Shown here piece by piece: positions 8,589-17,493 of a DNA stretch of 32,816 nt. Where the stretch lies: positions 1 to 32,816 of the forward strand of contig JAFQZS010000010.1 of assembly GCA_017405765.1 (NCBI GenBank). The letters run 5' to 3'. The position numbers and the translations under genes are program-made. This DNA comes from Clostridia bacterium. Lineage in GTDB: Bacteria > Bacillota > Clostridia > Oscillospirales > RGIG577. Each line of letters begins with the position of its first letter. The stretch's first letter is position 1. The notes beneath the pieces are model-generated. The model ran no database searches. It was not told where the DNA came from and saw only the letters and a program-made list of their open reading frames with translations.

Positions 8589-9161
8589 CTAACTGCGAAA
8601 TACTATTTTCCCCTCGTTCATGCTTTCTATCACGGCAAGCGACTCTACTCTCACGCCTTCTCTCCTAAGCGCGTCTCCGCCGCCCTGAAAGCCCTTTTCA
8701 ATGGCTATGCCCGCGCCGACAACGTGCGCGCCGGCCTGGGCGCATATGTCGATAAGGCCCCTAAGGGCGTTTCCCACCGCGAGCAGGTCGTCTATTATAA
8801 GCACCCTGTCGCTTTTTAGTAGAAACTTTTTCGATACGCGCACATCGTAAACTCTGCCCTTCGTAAACGACTCCACGGGGCTTGAATAAAGCTCGCCGTC
8901 TAAATTTTTGCTCTCCGATTTTTTTGCGAATATAACGGGCACGCCGAAATACTGCGCCGCGATGCAGGCTATGCCAATGCCCGACGCCTCTATGGTGAGT
9001 ATCTTCGTTACGTTTTCGCGCCCGAAAAGACGGTAAAACTCCTTTCCCATCTCACAAAAAAGACTTATGTCCATATTGTGATTTAAAAAGGCGTCTACCT
9101 TTAATATATTGCCCTCTCTTACGGAGCCGTATTTAAGAATATATTCCTTTAAAAGATCCAT
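8589..9161 (-). CDS. xpt: Xanthine phosphoribosyltransferase
   Basis: Salvage enzyme converting xanthine and PRPP to XMP in the cytoplasm. At 190 residues it matches the family length. The PRPP-binding motif is [13 protein letters not shown] (120-132), and the region [23 protein letters not shown]-like segment (from residue 80) ends in the SFTKG motif seen in Bacillus Xpt. The ATG has AAGGGGA upstream. It is the first gene of a unit with a nucleoside-type ABC importer, linking uptake and salvage. Xpt genes in Firmicutes are often under a purine riboswitch, but the leader here is only about 55 bases after the promoter, too short for that aptamer. Adenine phosphoribosyltransferase is the main alternative and is less likely on motif details. 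Confidence 0.92.
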   Translation of the reverse strand: MDLLKEYILKYGSVREGNILKVDAFLNHNMDISLFCEMGKEFYRLFGRENVTKILTIEASGIGIACIAAQYFGVPVIFAKKSESKNLDGELYSSPVESFTKGRVYDVRVSKKFLLKSDRVLIIDDLLAVGNALRGLIDICAQAGAHVVGAGIAIEKGFQGGGDALRREGVRVESLAVIESMNEGKIVFRS

Positions 9162-9221
9162 AATACGTCCCCTTTTTTGAAACTTTCGCCAATATCAGAA
9201 CATAAAAGAAATCACAGACTC

Positions 9222-9250
9222 ATTATAATCTATTATTTGGGCTTTTTCAA
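9222..9250 (-). promoter_or_regulatory. Promoter of the xpt-transporter operon
   Basis: TTGAAA (9245-9250), a 17-base spacer and a perfect TATAAT (9222-9227) on the minus strand. The predicted start of transcription gives a leader of about 55 bases. Confidence 0.8.
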
Positions 9251-9287
9251 CAAAGAACAGAGAAATCGTTGAAAAATATATTTGCGA

Positions 9288-9320
9288 AAAGCAAAAGACG
9301 GCGGATAAACGTATCCGCCG
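9288..9320 (-). terminator. Terminator of rpmE
   Basis: A nine-base-pair stem CGGCGGATA/TATCCGCCG (9299-9307 and 9312-9320) with a four-base loop is followed on the minus strand by TCTTTTGCTTTT. It begins about 20 bases past the rpmE stop. Confidence 0.75.
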
Positions 9321-9339
9321 CCTTAAATCATCATCAGCA

Positions 9340-9546
9340 TTATTTGCCTGCAAGATTAAATCTCTTATTGAACCTGTCAACGCGGCCGCCGCTGTCAACG
9401 AGCTTCTGCTTACCTGTATAGTAAGGATGGCACTTTGAACATACTTCAACCTTGATCTCAGGCTTTGTGGACATAGTTTCGATAACTTCTCCGCATGCGC
9501 ATTTAATAACTGCCTTCCCGTATTTCGGATGGATATCTGCTTTCAT
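9340..9546 (-). CDS. rpmE: Large-subunit ribosomal protein L31, zinc-binding form
   Basis: Component of the 50S subunit that bridges to the 30S head. The 68-residue protein begins [10 protein letters not shown] and has the zinc ligands Cys16, Cys18, Cys36 and Cys39 (CAC and CSKC), so it is the C+ paralogue rather than the zinc-free YtiA/L31B type. The C-terminal FNKRF motif is intact. The start is preceded by GGGGTGAA. It has its own promoter and terminator and appears to be a single-gene transcription unit. Confidence 0.97.
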   Translation of the reverse strand: MKADIHPKYGKAVIKCACGEVIETMSTKPEIKVEVCSKCHPYYTGKQKLVDSGGRVDRFNKRFNLAGK

Positions 9547-9588
9547 TTTCAGTTCACCCCATTTCGAGTATATAATAGACTGAATGAT

Positions 9589-9617
9589 ATAATATCACAC
9601 GAATACATAAAATGCAA
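9589..9617 (-). promoter_or_regulatory. Promoter of rpmE
   Basis: TTGCAT (9612-9617), 17 bases, TATTAT (9589-9594) on the minus strand, about 40 bases upstream of the rpmE start. No other sigma-A-like pair in this gap is as good. Confidence 0.65.
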
Positions 9618-9656
9618 TACCAAATCAAGCTTTTTTAAATATTTTTTATCGCCGAA

Positions 9657-9676
9657 AGCCTTTTTTTAAAAAGGCT
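9657..9676 (-). terminator. Weak hairpin at the end of the 82-residue ORF
   Basis: AGCCTTTTT/AAAAAGGCT forms a nine-base-pair stem with a two-base gap that touches the stop codon of the small membrane protein gene. The A/T-rich stem and short T run after it make it a weak terminator at best. Confidence 0.4.
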
Positions 9677-9924
9677 CACTCGTTGCCTTCAAGCCTTCCG
9701 TAAGTGTTTACATATCTGTCGAGTTCGTCCTCAAGCTCGGCTATCCTTTGCTCGTCTGCGGCGATAGTTTCTTTCATCTCGGCGATCTGCCTGTCTATCC
9801 CGTTTTTCGATATATAATCATACGACGGCTCGATATAAAGCTTCACCGATAAAAAGAACGCCGCAAAAAACACCGCGACCACGATAATAAGCCACATGAT
9901 AAAACGTGCCGCGCCTCTTTTCAT
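9676..9924 (-). CDS. Small single-pass membrane protein with coiled coil
   Basis: Unrecognised 82-residue protein. A short basic N-terminus (MKRGAAR) is followed by one hydrophobic helix (about residues 8-30) and then a charged heptad-like stretch (about 44-75, rich in Glu, Ile, Leu and Asp, including IAELEDELDRYV), predicted to form a coiled coil outside the membrane. The topology resembles FtsB/FtsL/DivIC division proteins, but no sequence motif ties it to them. The start has AGGAGG nine bases upstream, which strongly supports translation. It lies 41 bases after addA on the same strand and may be its last operon member. Confidence 0.75.
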   Translation of the reverse strand: MKRGAARFIMWLIIVVAVFFAAFFLSVKLYIEPSYDYISKNGIDRQIAEMKETIAADEQRIAELEDELDRYVNTYGRLEGNE

Positions 9925-9965
9925 TTGTTTTCTCCTCCTTTATGTTCATGCGCACTTTTCGCGCC

Positions 9966-12900
9966 TTATTCGTCTGCCGAAATAAGCCTTCCCAAATAAA
10001 AGCTGTATATGTACGACTCGGCGCACCGCTTGCCGAAGACCTCCGACACCGCCCTTTTGTAAACGTCAAGCTGTCCCTTGTAGCGCCGCTTTAAAAGCGC
10101 GGCGTCTTTTGTGCGGTCCGTCTTAAAATCGATAAGCACGCACCGCCCCTCTTCGTCCTCAAAAAAGCAGTCGATAACGCCCTGCACCATTACGTCGGCT
10201 CCGCCGAAAGGCACGTCGTAAAAATCGGCCGCGTCCGCCGACATGAAAAACCGCTTCTCGCGGAAGACGCGCCGCGCGTTTTTCATGCGTTTTGATATCG
10301 GCGTTTCAAAAAAGCGCCAAAGCATGTCGATATCCAAAAGCTCCGCGTCGCTTTCCGTCATTTTGCCCGACTGCACGAGCGTTGCCGCCTGATCCTTTAT
10401 GTCGCTTTTTTCTTTAACGGTCGAAAAATCGACAAGCTCCATAAAAAGATGCATGGCCGTTCCTCTCTTTCGCGGCTCGTCCTCTTTTTTTCTTTTCTCA
10501 AAAGAAGCGCCCTCTTTCGGATCAATCGTCTCCTTTACGTATTCCGGCTCGCCGTAAGGCTTTTCCACCTCTAGAAAACGTCCCTTTATCTCCGTTGCGG
10601 AAAGCTTTGCCGGAGTGGACGAGAAAGCCGAATACGGATACTTAAACGAAAGCCTTTCGCGGATCTTCTGCACGTCGCTTTTCGGCTCTTCTTTTAAGGC
10701 GGGCGTCTCCTTTAAGGGGGGCGCGTCGTCAGAGTCCGCGTCTCTAAGAAGCGTTACCTCTATTTCGCCGCCCGTTGAAAGCTTTAGCGTCGTTTTTTTG
10801 TCATACTCCAACATGTCCGCCTTATATATTTTAAATCCTCTTACGAGAAAATCAAGATATGACGACGATTTTAAAGTAAAATATCCGCGCCTCGCGTCTT
10901 CTGCCGCATTCAAAAGCTCGCGATCGCGATATATATTAGTGCTCGTTCCGATGAGTATCAGCTTTTCCTGCGCGCGCGTCATCGCAACGTAGAGCGTGCG
11001 CATCTCTTCCGCTATGACGCGCCGCCTCATTTTTTCTTTCAGCGCAAGCTTTGATACGAGGGGATAATATATAAGGCGCTCCTTATCAAAAAAGTCGCAT
11101 CCGAAGCCGAGCTCCCCGTCGAAAAGCACGGGCTCGGCAGTATCTCTCATATTGAACCGCTTGTCAAGGCCCGCTATTATGCACACGGGAAATTCAAGCC
11201 CCTTCGATCTGTGTATGCTCATTATCTTTACCGTGCCTTCGCCTTCGTCCTGCGCGCGCCCGGCGGATATCTCTATCTTGTTCTCTATAAGGTAGTCTAT
11301 ATATAATATGAAGTTAAAAAGCCCGCTGTAATGCGACTTTTCATATTCGAAGGCGATACTTTGGAGAGTGTCGAGCTTGCCTATCCGCGCATCTGCGCCG
11401 CCCAGTCCCCGGATCATCGCCTTTATCATCGTTGTTTCATATATATAGTCTAAAAACTCCGGCGCGCTCATATCGCCCGACACAAGGCGCGCCTTTTTTA
11501 TATAGGAAAGCATTGCGGCGCACTTTTCGTTTCCCGAAAGCGCCGCCTCATGTGCCGCCATGTAAAGCGGCGCGTCTTTTTTTTGCAGGCGTATCGCCAT
11601 TATCTCGTCGTCAGAAAAGCCGAAAACGGGCGAACGCATCACCGACGCGAGCGGTATATCGTAAAGGGGATTGTCTATGCATCTTAAAAGCGCGAGAACG
11701 AAAAGCACGTCGGGGTCTGAAAAAAAGTCCTCCTTGCTCTGCGAATTTACGGGTATGCCCTCTTTTTGAAAGACTCTTTCAAACACCGTGGCCGTGGGGT
11801 TTACCGAGCGAAGAAGCACGGCGAAGTCGCCGTATCCGGCGGGGCGGTGCGTGCGCGTCTTTACGTCGAACACTTCGGCTCTCTCCCGCATCATCGAGCG
11901 TATGAGCCTTGCCGCAAGGCGCGCCTCCTGTTCCTCCTTTGATATGTCGTCCTCGCCGCCGAAATCGTCGCTTTCGCTTTCGTATTCTTCGCTTTTTTCC
12001 TTCTTTTCCTGTTGGATGATATAGAGCTCTGTATTTAAGGCGCGCCTGTCCTCTTTATAAAGATCGCTCTCTTTTAAAAATTCATCGCGCGTATAGTCAA
12101 GCTCGCCCGCATAAGACGACATTATCTCGGAAAATACGGCGTTCACCGAAGAAAGCGTCTCGCCGTGGCTTCGGAAATTCGTTGAAAGCAGTATGAGCGC
12201 GTTTTTTTCGGCGCTTTCGTCTCTGTTGAATGATTTGTATTTTTTTAAGAAGATCCCGGGGTCCGCCTGCCTGAATCCGTAGATGCTCTGCTTTACGTCG
12301 CCCACCATAAAAAGGTTTTCGCCGTCGCCTCTCGATATCGCCCCAAATATCAGCTCCTGAATGTTGTTTAAGTCCTGATATTCGTCTATGAATATCTCGT
12401 CGTATCTTTGCGACATGGCCGCCGCAAGCTCCGTTTTTTCAAGGCCGCCCTCGCCCTTTCTCCAAAGAAGCGAAAGCGCCGTCTGCTCAAGGTCGTTAAA
12501 ATCGAGCGCGCCCGCCCCGTCCTTTTCTTCGCGGTAATTTTTCACAAAGGCGCTTATTGCCGCCGAAAGCCCCCTTACGGCGGGCGCCATATTTATAAGG
12601 TCCGAAAAAAGCGAGGCGCTTTTATCGGTAAATACGTCTTTTCTTTGCTTTTCTATATCTTTTTTAAGCGCGTCGCGCACGGCCTTGTATCTTTCGTGAT
12701 GGCCTTCGTGAAGGTCGTCTGAGCTTTTTTTGTTCTTTTGGGGGAGGCGCGAAAACTTTGCCTCATGGAGTATATCGCATACCTCGTCCCACGTTATATC
12801 CTCTTTTGAGAGCGCCGAAAGAAGGCGCATATCGCCCGAAAACACGCCGCCGTACTTTTCGCTTCTCTCAAGATCGGGCGATAGCGTCGCGTAAACTTTC

Positions 12901-13574
12901 TGATACGCCGACACGGTCATTTGAAGCGACGAGATAAGCTCTCGGCCGAAAACGGTCTTGCCGATATCGCCGCCTTCCCCCGCTTCGCACAAAAGCGCGG
13001 CGTCTTTTAACTTATCTTCGTAAAACGGCAGCGCTATAAGCTTTTCGTAGATCCCCAAAAGAAGCGCCGAAAAGCGCTTGTCGCTGTTTTTTCTTACAAA
13101 CATCTCGGCCGCCGCCGTAAAGTCTTTGCCGCCCTCTTCAAACAGCTCGTCGAGCGTGCGCGACATAACGCGCGCCTTCATTATGCGCGCCTCGTCGTCC
13201 GACATGAGCTTAAAATCGGGCGCAACTCCCGCTTCAAAGAAGGACGAGCGTATAAGGCGCGAACAAAAGCTGTGTATCGTGCCTATGTCGGCGCCGTATA
13301 CCATTGTCAGCTGGCGTCTTATATGAGGATCCGCGGGGTTTTTCGCATGCTCGTCTTTCAGCGCCTTGTATATCTTTTCGCGCATACTGGCCGCGGCTGC
13401 GTTTGTAAACGTAGATACGAGCATCCTTTCGGTATCGCCGCCGTCAAGTATCTTTCTTATTATGCGCTCTACCAATACGGTCGTTTTGCCGCTTCCCGCC
13501 GCCGCCGACACAAGAATGCCTGCGGCGCGGCTTTCTATGGCGCGCCGTTGTTCGTCAGTCCAATTCCCCGCCAA
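9966..13574 (-). CDS. addA: ATP-dependent helicase/nuclease subunit A
   Basis: Helicase-nuclease subunit of the AddAB complex, which resects double-strand breaks and loads RecA (the Firmicutes counterpart of RecBCD). The 1202 residues contain UvrD-type helicase motifs in order: AAAGSGKTT (24-32), STFTNAAAASM (about 54-64), IDEYQDLN (396-403), VGDVKQSIYGFR (424-435), then SIHRSKGLEF and LYVAMTRAQEK further on. The C-terminal PD-(D/E)XK nuclease shows IDFKTDR (1148-1154). The start is TTG: GGGAGG lies eight bases upstream and the resulting N-terminus (AGNWTDEQRRAI) is the conserved one. It overlaps the addB 3' end by 20 bases, so translation is coupled. Confidence 0.96.
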   Translation of the reverse strand: MAGNWTDEQRRAIESRAAGILVSAAAGSGKTTVLVERIIRKILDGGDTERMLVSTFTNAAAASMREKIYKALKDEHAKNPADPHIRRQLTMVYGADIGTIHSFCSRLIRSSFFEAGVAPDFKLMSDDEARIMKARVMSRTLDELFEEGGKDFTAAAEMFVRKNSDKRFSALLLGIYEKLIALPFYEDKLKDAALLCEAGEGGDIGKTVFGRELISSLQMTVSAYQKVYATLSPDLERSEKYGGVFSGDMRLLSALSKEDITWDEVCDILHEAKFSRLPQKNKKSSDDLHEGHHERYKAVRDALKKDIEKQRKDVFTDKSASLFSDLINMAPAVRGLSAAISAFVKNYREEKDGAGALDFNDLEQTALSLLWRKGEGGLEKTELAAAMSQRYDEIFIDEYQDLNNIQELIFGAISRGDGENLFMVGDVKQSIYGFRQADPGIFLKKYKSFNRDESAEKNALILLSTNFRSHGETLSSVNAVFSEIMSSYAGELDYTRDEFLKESDLYKEDRRALNTELYIIQQEKKEKSEEYESESDDFGGEDDISKEEQEARLAARLIRSMMRERAEVFDVKTRTHRPAGYGDFAVLLRSVNPTATVFERVFQKEGIPVNSQSKEDFFSDPDVLFVLALLRCIDNPLYDIPLASVMRSPVFGFSDDEIMAIRLQKKDAPLYMAAHEAALSGNEKCAAMLSYIKKARLVSGDMSAPEFLDYIYETTMIKAMIRGLGGADARIGKLDTLQSIAFEYEKSHYSGLFNFILYIDYLIENKIEISAGRAQDEGEGTVKIMSIHRSKGLEFPVCIIAGLDKRFNMRDTAEPVLFDGELGFGCDFFDKERLIYYPLVSKLALKEKMRRRVIAEEMRTLYVAMTRAQEKLILIGTSTNIYRDRELLNAAEDARRGYFTLKSSSYLDFLVRGFKIYKADMLEYDKKTTLKLSTGGEIEVTLLRDADSDDAPPLKETPALKEEPKSDVQKIRERLSFKYPYSAFSSTPAKLSATEIKGRFLEVEKPYGEPEYVKETIDPKEGASFEKRKKEDEPRKRGTAMHLFMELVDFSTVKEKSDIKDQAATLVQSGKMTESDAELLDIDMLWRFFETPISKRMKNARRVFREKRFFMSADAADFYDVPFGGADVMVQGVIDCFFEDEEGRCVLIDFKTDRTKDAALLKRRYKGQLDVYKRAVSEVFGKRCAESYIYSFYLGRLISADE

Positions 13575-16500
13575 TGCTCTCGCCTCCCAGTATCTTATAA
13601 ACCTGCTCGCGCGTGAGGCGCGCGGGCTTTCTTGTTTTGTTTCCTCTGCCCTCGTCGAAGCGGCATACGCTTTTATATTCGCAAAAGCGGCAGTAAGATG
13701 TGTCCCTCGAACGGCCGAAGGGCGCTATTTCTATGCTTCCCTCTGAAAGTTTGTCTCTCATTTCGAGCACCGCCCTTTTTACGCCCTTTTCTATAACGGC
13801 GAACTCCTCTTTCGAGGCGACGGAAGTTTTGTCCTTCGGCTCCATGTCTTTATCGTATGAAACGGGTATGTATCTTGAATCCTTCTTTTCTCGAAGCATA
13901 TTGTCCATCGCCTCTATCAGCTCGCGGTCGCTTCTTATAAGGCCGTTTCTTTTAAACTCCTTTCGGCGCATTTTTAAAAGCTCGTCTTCGCTTATGCTCT
14001 TCGGGGCGCGCACCACCGGCTCGTATGCATGAAAATAGAGCGCTCCCGCCGACTCGGCGTCTCCCGTTATCTTTTTGTAATGCTCTGTGAGTGCGAACAG
14101 ATAAAGAAGCATCTGCATATTAAGGCCGTATACCACGTCGGAAAGCTCGAACGTCTTTTTGCCCGTTTTGTAATCTATAACGCGAAGATAAGTTTTCCCG
14201 TCGTTTCTGTAAACGTCTATCCTGTCCACAACGCCGAAAAGGCGCACGCCGTCGTCCTTGTTCTCAGCGGGGCTTATTGTTGCACTTATCTTTCTCTCAA
14301 AGCCCTCCGGCACGAAGCTTGATACTTTCAGCTCCTCCGTAAGATTTTCTATTATGGGACTTAGGCTCCTTACAAGGTGAGAGAAAAGATACCGAAAGCG
14401 TGCCGAGCGCTCGTCTATAAGATATATCTCGGCCGTAAGATACTCCTTTACGCACTCGCCTATAAGGCTCTCGATCTCTTTTTTGCCGTATTCTCCCAGG
14501 CTCTTTTTTCCTTTCATTATTTTAATGAAAAAGCTCTCCAGGATATAATGGACGAACGTGCCCGTGTCCGTTGGGGCAAAGTCGGAACGCTCCGGCTTTT
14601 TTATGTCAAGCACATAGTTCATATAATACGCAAAGCGGCACGAATAATATTTTTCTATGCGGCTTGCCGTAAGAACGGTATCGCGGTTTATCATGGCGGC
14701 GCGGTTTGCGGGGCTGAAGATCTTCGCCTCGTTTCCCGAGAACACGTATTTTTTCACATGCTCCTCCCATTTTTGCCACCCTTCGTCTTCTCCGAGTATC
14801 TCGGCCGCCGCCGAAAGCACGGCGCCGTCCTCGCCGCTCGCACCGCCCGAAAGCGAGGAAAAAACAAGCTCCTTTGCCTTTTGTTTTGAATAAAGGCGCT
14901 CCTTTAAGGGTATGTCGCTCTCCCTTTTTTCTTTCAGCGCCGAAAGCGCGGCGTATGCCGACGAAAGAACGCGCGAGGCTTTCGTCTCTGAGCCGTCAGA
15001 TGAGAGCGGATACGTTATAAGAAGCTCTTTTGAGGGCGCCGAAAGCGCGGCGTATACCAAAAACAGCTCGTAATTTGCATTTTCATAGGCGCTTTTCGAT
15101 ATCTCAAGCCCGATGCTTTTAAGCTCCTCGCGCTCGGCCTCGTCAAAAAGGCCGCCGCCCATGCTTATCTTCGGTATGTTATCGTCAGACGCGCCTATTA
15201 TCGCGACATACGGCGCGTTGGGCGAGATCACTCTGTCGAAAGACGACAGCGTAACGCAGTCCGCCGCGGGCGGCAGCGCGCCAAGCTTATGCTCCGAGAG
15301 AGCAAGCTCAAAAAGCTTTATAAAGCCGCCCGCCGTGCATGGCGAGTCCGAAAGCGTCTCGGCCGTTTCATAAAGCGCCTCCGTTACGGCGCCGCATATC
15401 CTTTGATACTCGTCGGCGCGCCTTATATCGCCCTCCTCACTGTATTCGCGCGAAAGTCTTTCGGCCGCCTCAAAAAAGCCCGACTCCTCCATAAACGTAA
15501 ACACGGCCTCTACCGCCTCGCCGCACGTTTTTGAAAGACCCAGCGCCCCGGAAAGCTTTGAAAGCGGCCCCATTACGCGCGCGCGTATGTCGTTTAAGAA
15601 AGACAGCTGTGCTTCGGCGCGCGCTCTTTCTTCTTCGTCGTCGCTTTTTTGTTTTCTTCTTCGTGAAAACGGGTCTTTTGTAAACGGGCGCGTAAGCTTT
15701 TCTCCCTTTATGTCCCACATGAGGACGTAATTTTCAAAAGCGCATATCTCCTCGTATGTATAATTGCCCATAAGAAGCTTTAAAAAGCCGAAAAGCTCGC
15801 TGTATGCATATTTTTTTGACGCCGCCGAAAGCGCGCCCGTAAGCGCGCGCGCAGGCGCCATGTCGGAAACGCTCTTTTTCTTGTCGGCATAAAGCGGTAT
15901 CGAATATTTTTCAAACAAGCGGCTAAGCGTCAGCTCATAGCCGCTCATGTCTGCGCACAGCACAAGGAAATCGGAATACCTGGCGCCTAACTGCACGCGC
16001 TTTGTTATCCAGTCGCAAAGATATTCCGCCTCGGCGCGCACGTTAGGCGACGAGACGACCTCTATTGCGTCGGCTGCGCCTTCGTATGTTTCGGTTTTCT
16101 CCGAAACAAAGGCCTCGCAAAGTATTTTAAGCTCCCGCGGCCTTTTTTTCTCTGTGCCCGTCTTTATTATCTCGGGCGCGTTATCGTAGCGCTCAAAAAG
16201 CGCGCATATCTTTTTAAACGTGTTCTTCGTCATCGAAAAAAGGCCGCTTCCCCCGCGCGCCTCGTCATACGAGACAGTTACGGTGATGTCGCCGCAAAGC
16301 CGTATAAGCTCCTCGAGCACAAGATACTCATGCGGCGTAAAGCCGAAAAAGCCGTCTACGTAAAACGTGCCGGGAAGAGACGAAAGCGACGACATAAGCC
16401 GCGCAAGGCGCGTAAGGTCGTCCGACGGGTCCTTGTAGGCGCGGCCTATGTGCGCCTCGTAAGCCGAATATATGAGCGCGGCGTCTTTAAGCTTTTGTGA

Positions 16501-16947
16501 GGTGCGCTCGCTTTCGCACCTTTCCGACGCCGAGCGCATCCGCTCGGGCGTAATGTTATACGTTTTAAGGTCGTTTACGGCGGCGGTCATGGCGCGAGCG
16601 AACTCGCTTTTGTGCGCGGCGCCGCGAAACACGGTAAGCGCCTCCGACACGCCCGAAACGGCAAGGCTCATTATAAGCTGCTTCGACGCGGCGCTTGCAT
16701 AAACTCCGCCCGCCGCCGCATATCTTGAAAACATAAGGCGCGCAAAGCGGACGAAGCTCAGTATCTCAACGTGCGCCGCCGCCCCGTTTCCCAAGGCGCA
16801 AAGCGCCGCGCGCTCGTACATCATAGTGGACTGCTCCGGCACGAGTATTATAATATCGCTCTCTTCGCGCCGTATCCTATCCCGTATCTCATCAAAGATA
16901 TATGTCGTCTTCCCGCTTTGGAGCGGGCCTGTGATAAGTTTAGACAA
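13555..16947 (-). CDS. addB: ATP-dependent helicase/nuclease subunit B
   Basis: Second AddAB subunit, with an inactivated helicase-like body and an iron-sulfur nuclease domain. The 1130-residue protein starts with a P-loop, GPLQSGKTT (7-15). The C-terminal nuclease shows VIDYKTGKK and the iron-sulfur cysteines: one in SCRFAYY and three in C-x2-C-x5-C (Cys1086, Cys1089, Cys1095). The start is TTG with AGGTGA seven bases upstream; no ATG lies nearby in frame. It is the first gene of the addBA unit and is transcribed away from the V-ATPase operon. All key residues seem present, so the complex should be functional. Confidence 0.95.
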   Translation of the reverse strand: MSKLITGPLQSGKTTYIFDEIRDRIRREESDIIILVPEQSTMMYERAALCALGNGAAAHVEILSFVRFARLMFSRYAAAGGVYASAASKQLIMSLAVSGVSEALTVFRGAAHKSEFARAMTAAVNDLKTYNITPERMRSASERCESERTSQKLKDAALIYSAYEAHIGRAYKDPSDDLTRLARLMSSLSSLPGTFYVDGFFGFTPHEYLVLEELIRLCGDITVTVSYDEARGGSGLFSMTKNTFKKICALFERYDNAPEIIKTGTEKKRPRELKILCEAFVSEKTETYEGAADAIEVVSSPNVRAEAEYLCDWITKRVQLGARYSDFLVLCADMSGYELTLSRLFEKYSIPLYADKKKSVSDMAPARALTGALSAASKKYAYSELFGFLKLLMGNYTYEEICAFENYVLMWDIKGEKLTRPFTKDPFSRRRKQKSDDEEERARAEAQLSFLNDIRARVMGPLSKLSGALGLSKTCGEAVEAVFTFMEESGFFEAAERLSREYSEEGDIRRADEYQRICGAVTEALYETAETLSDSPCTAGGFIKLFELALSEHKLGALPPAADCVTLSSFDRVISPNAPYVAIIGASDDNIPKISMGGGLFDEAEREELKSIGLEISKSAYENANYELFLVYAALSAPSKELLITYPLSSDGSETKASRVLSSAYAALSALKEKRESDIPLKERLYSKQKAKELVFSSLSGGASGEDGAVLSAAAEILGEDEGWQKWEEHVKKYVFSGNEAKIFSPANRAAMINRDTVLTASRIEKYYSCRFAYYMNYVLDIKKPERSDFAPTDTGTFVHYILESFFIKIMKGKKSLGEYGKKEIESLIGECVKEYLTAEIYLIDERSARFRYLFSHLVRSLSPIIENLTEELKVSSFVPEGFERKISATISPAENKDDGVRLFGVVDRIDVYRNDGKTYLRVIDYKTGKKTFELSDVVYGLNMQMLLYLFALTEHYKKITGDAESAGALYFHAYEPVVRAPKSISEDELLKMRRKEFKRNGLIRSDRELIEAMDNMLREKKDSRYIPVSYDKDMEPKDKTSVASKEEFAVIEKGVKRAVLEMRDKLSEGSIEIAPFGRSRDTSYCRFCEYKSVCRFDEGRGNKTRKPARLTREQVYKILGGESIGGELD

Positions 16948-16966
16948 TGACGGTCACCTCGAATAT

Positions 16967-16995
16967 ATTTTACCATAAAAGAAGGACATATTCAG
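16967..16995 (-). promoter_or_regulatory. Possible promoter of addB-addA
   Basis: On the minus strand CTGAAT (16990-16995), 17 bases, TAAAAT (16967-16972), ending about 20 bases from the TTG start. The -35 box is poor. A TTGACG further upstream (17021-17026) has no good -10 partner. Confidence 0.35.
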
Positions 16996-17054
16996 GATAT
17001 ATGAAAAAAAAGAGAGACAACGTCAAAATATATTAAATTTTTGTTAAATCTGAC

Positions 17055-17083
17055 TTGATTTTAACAAGGATTTATTATATAGT
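17055..17083 (+). promoter_or_regulatory. Promoter of the V-type ATPase operon
   Basis: TTGATT (17055-17060), 17-base spacer, TATAGT (17078-17083), in an A/T-rich divergent region. The leader to the first start is about 65 bases. No riboswitch-like structure was recognised in it. Confidence 0.6.
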
Positions 17084-17157
17084 ATTAGTGTATATTATTT
17101 ATACAAGATGAATCCGGTTCGTTCATTTTTATGCAAATTGCGAAGGGAGGGCGAATG

Positions 17158-17469
17158 ATGCAGAATGTTATTGGCGAGATCATCGGAGCTGAAGCCGAGG
17201 CGCAGAAAATAACGAGCGACGCAATAAAAAAACGCGAAAGCATAAATGAGGACGTAAAGGCACAGGCCGACGCCCTGCGTAAAGAACGCATGGCCGAGGC
17301 GAAGCGTCAGATAGAAGAAAAGCTTTCAGCGCAGACTGCCGAGCTTGATAAAAAAGTAAGCGAAGCCGAAAGCGAATATAAGAAAAAAGCTTCGGAGATA
17401 GACGCCGCGTACAACAAGAACAAAGACTCTTGGATCGACCTTGCATTTAAAAAAGTGATAGGCAAGTAA
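17158..17469 (+). CDS. V-type ATPase peripheral stalk subunit (H/G-like)
   Basis: First gene of the ATPase operon. About 103 residues, almost entirely charged helix rich in Glu, Lys, Ala and Gln, ending in a short hydrophobic segment (WIDLAFKKVIGK). This is the pattern of the peripheral-stalk subunit called H or G in A/V-type ATPases (NtpF in Enterococcus hirae), which forms a coiled coil with subunit E and holds the stator. GGAGG lies seven bases before this ATG; an adjacent ATG three bases upstream is equally in frame, and a more distal in-frame ATG lacks a ribosome site. Assignment rests on composition, length and position because this subunit is poorly conserved. Confidence 0.8.
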   Translation: MQNVIGEIIGAEAEAQKITSDAIKKRESINEDVKAQADALRKERMAEAKRQIEEKLSAQTAELDKKVSEAESEYKKKASEIDAAYNKNKDSWIDLAFKKVIGK

Positions 17470-17493
17470 ATTGATGGCAGGTGACAAAACTCA

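Noticed and set aside
9162-9339. Purine riboswitch upstream of xpt
   Set aside because: The promoter lies so close that the leader is about 55 bases, and no conserved aptamer loops were found.
9195-9449. 84-codon minus-strand frame overlapping rpmE
   Set aside because: It covers the rpmE terminator and xpt promoter in a different frame and has no ribosome site.
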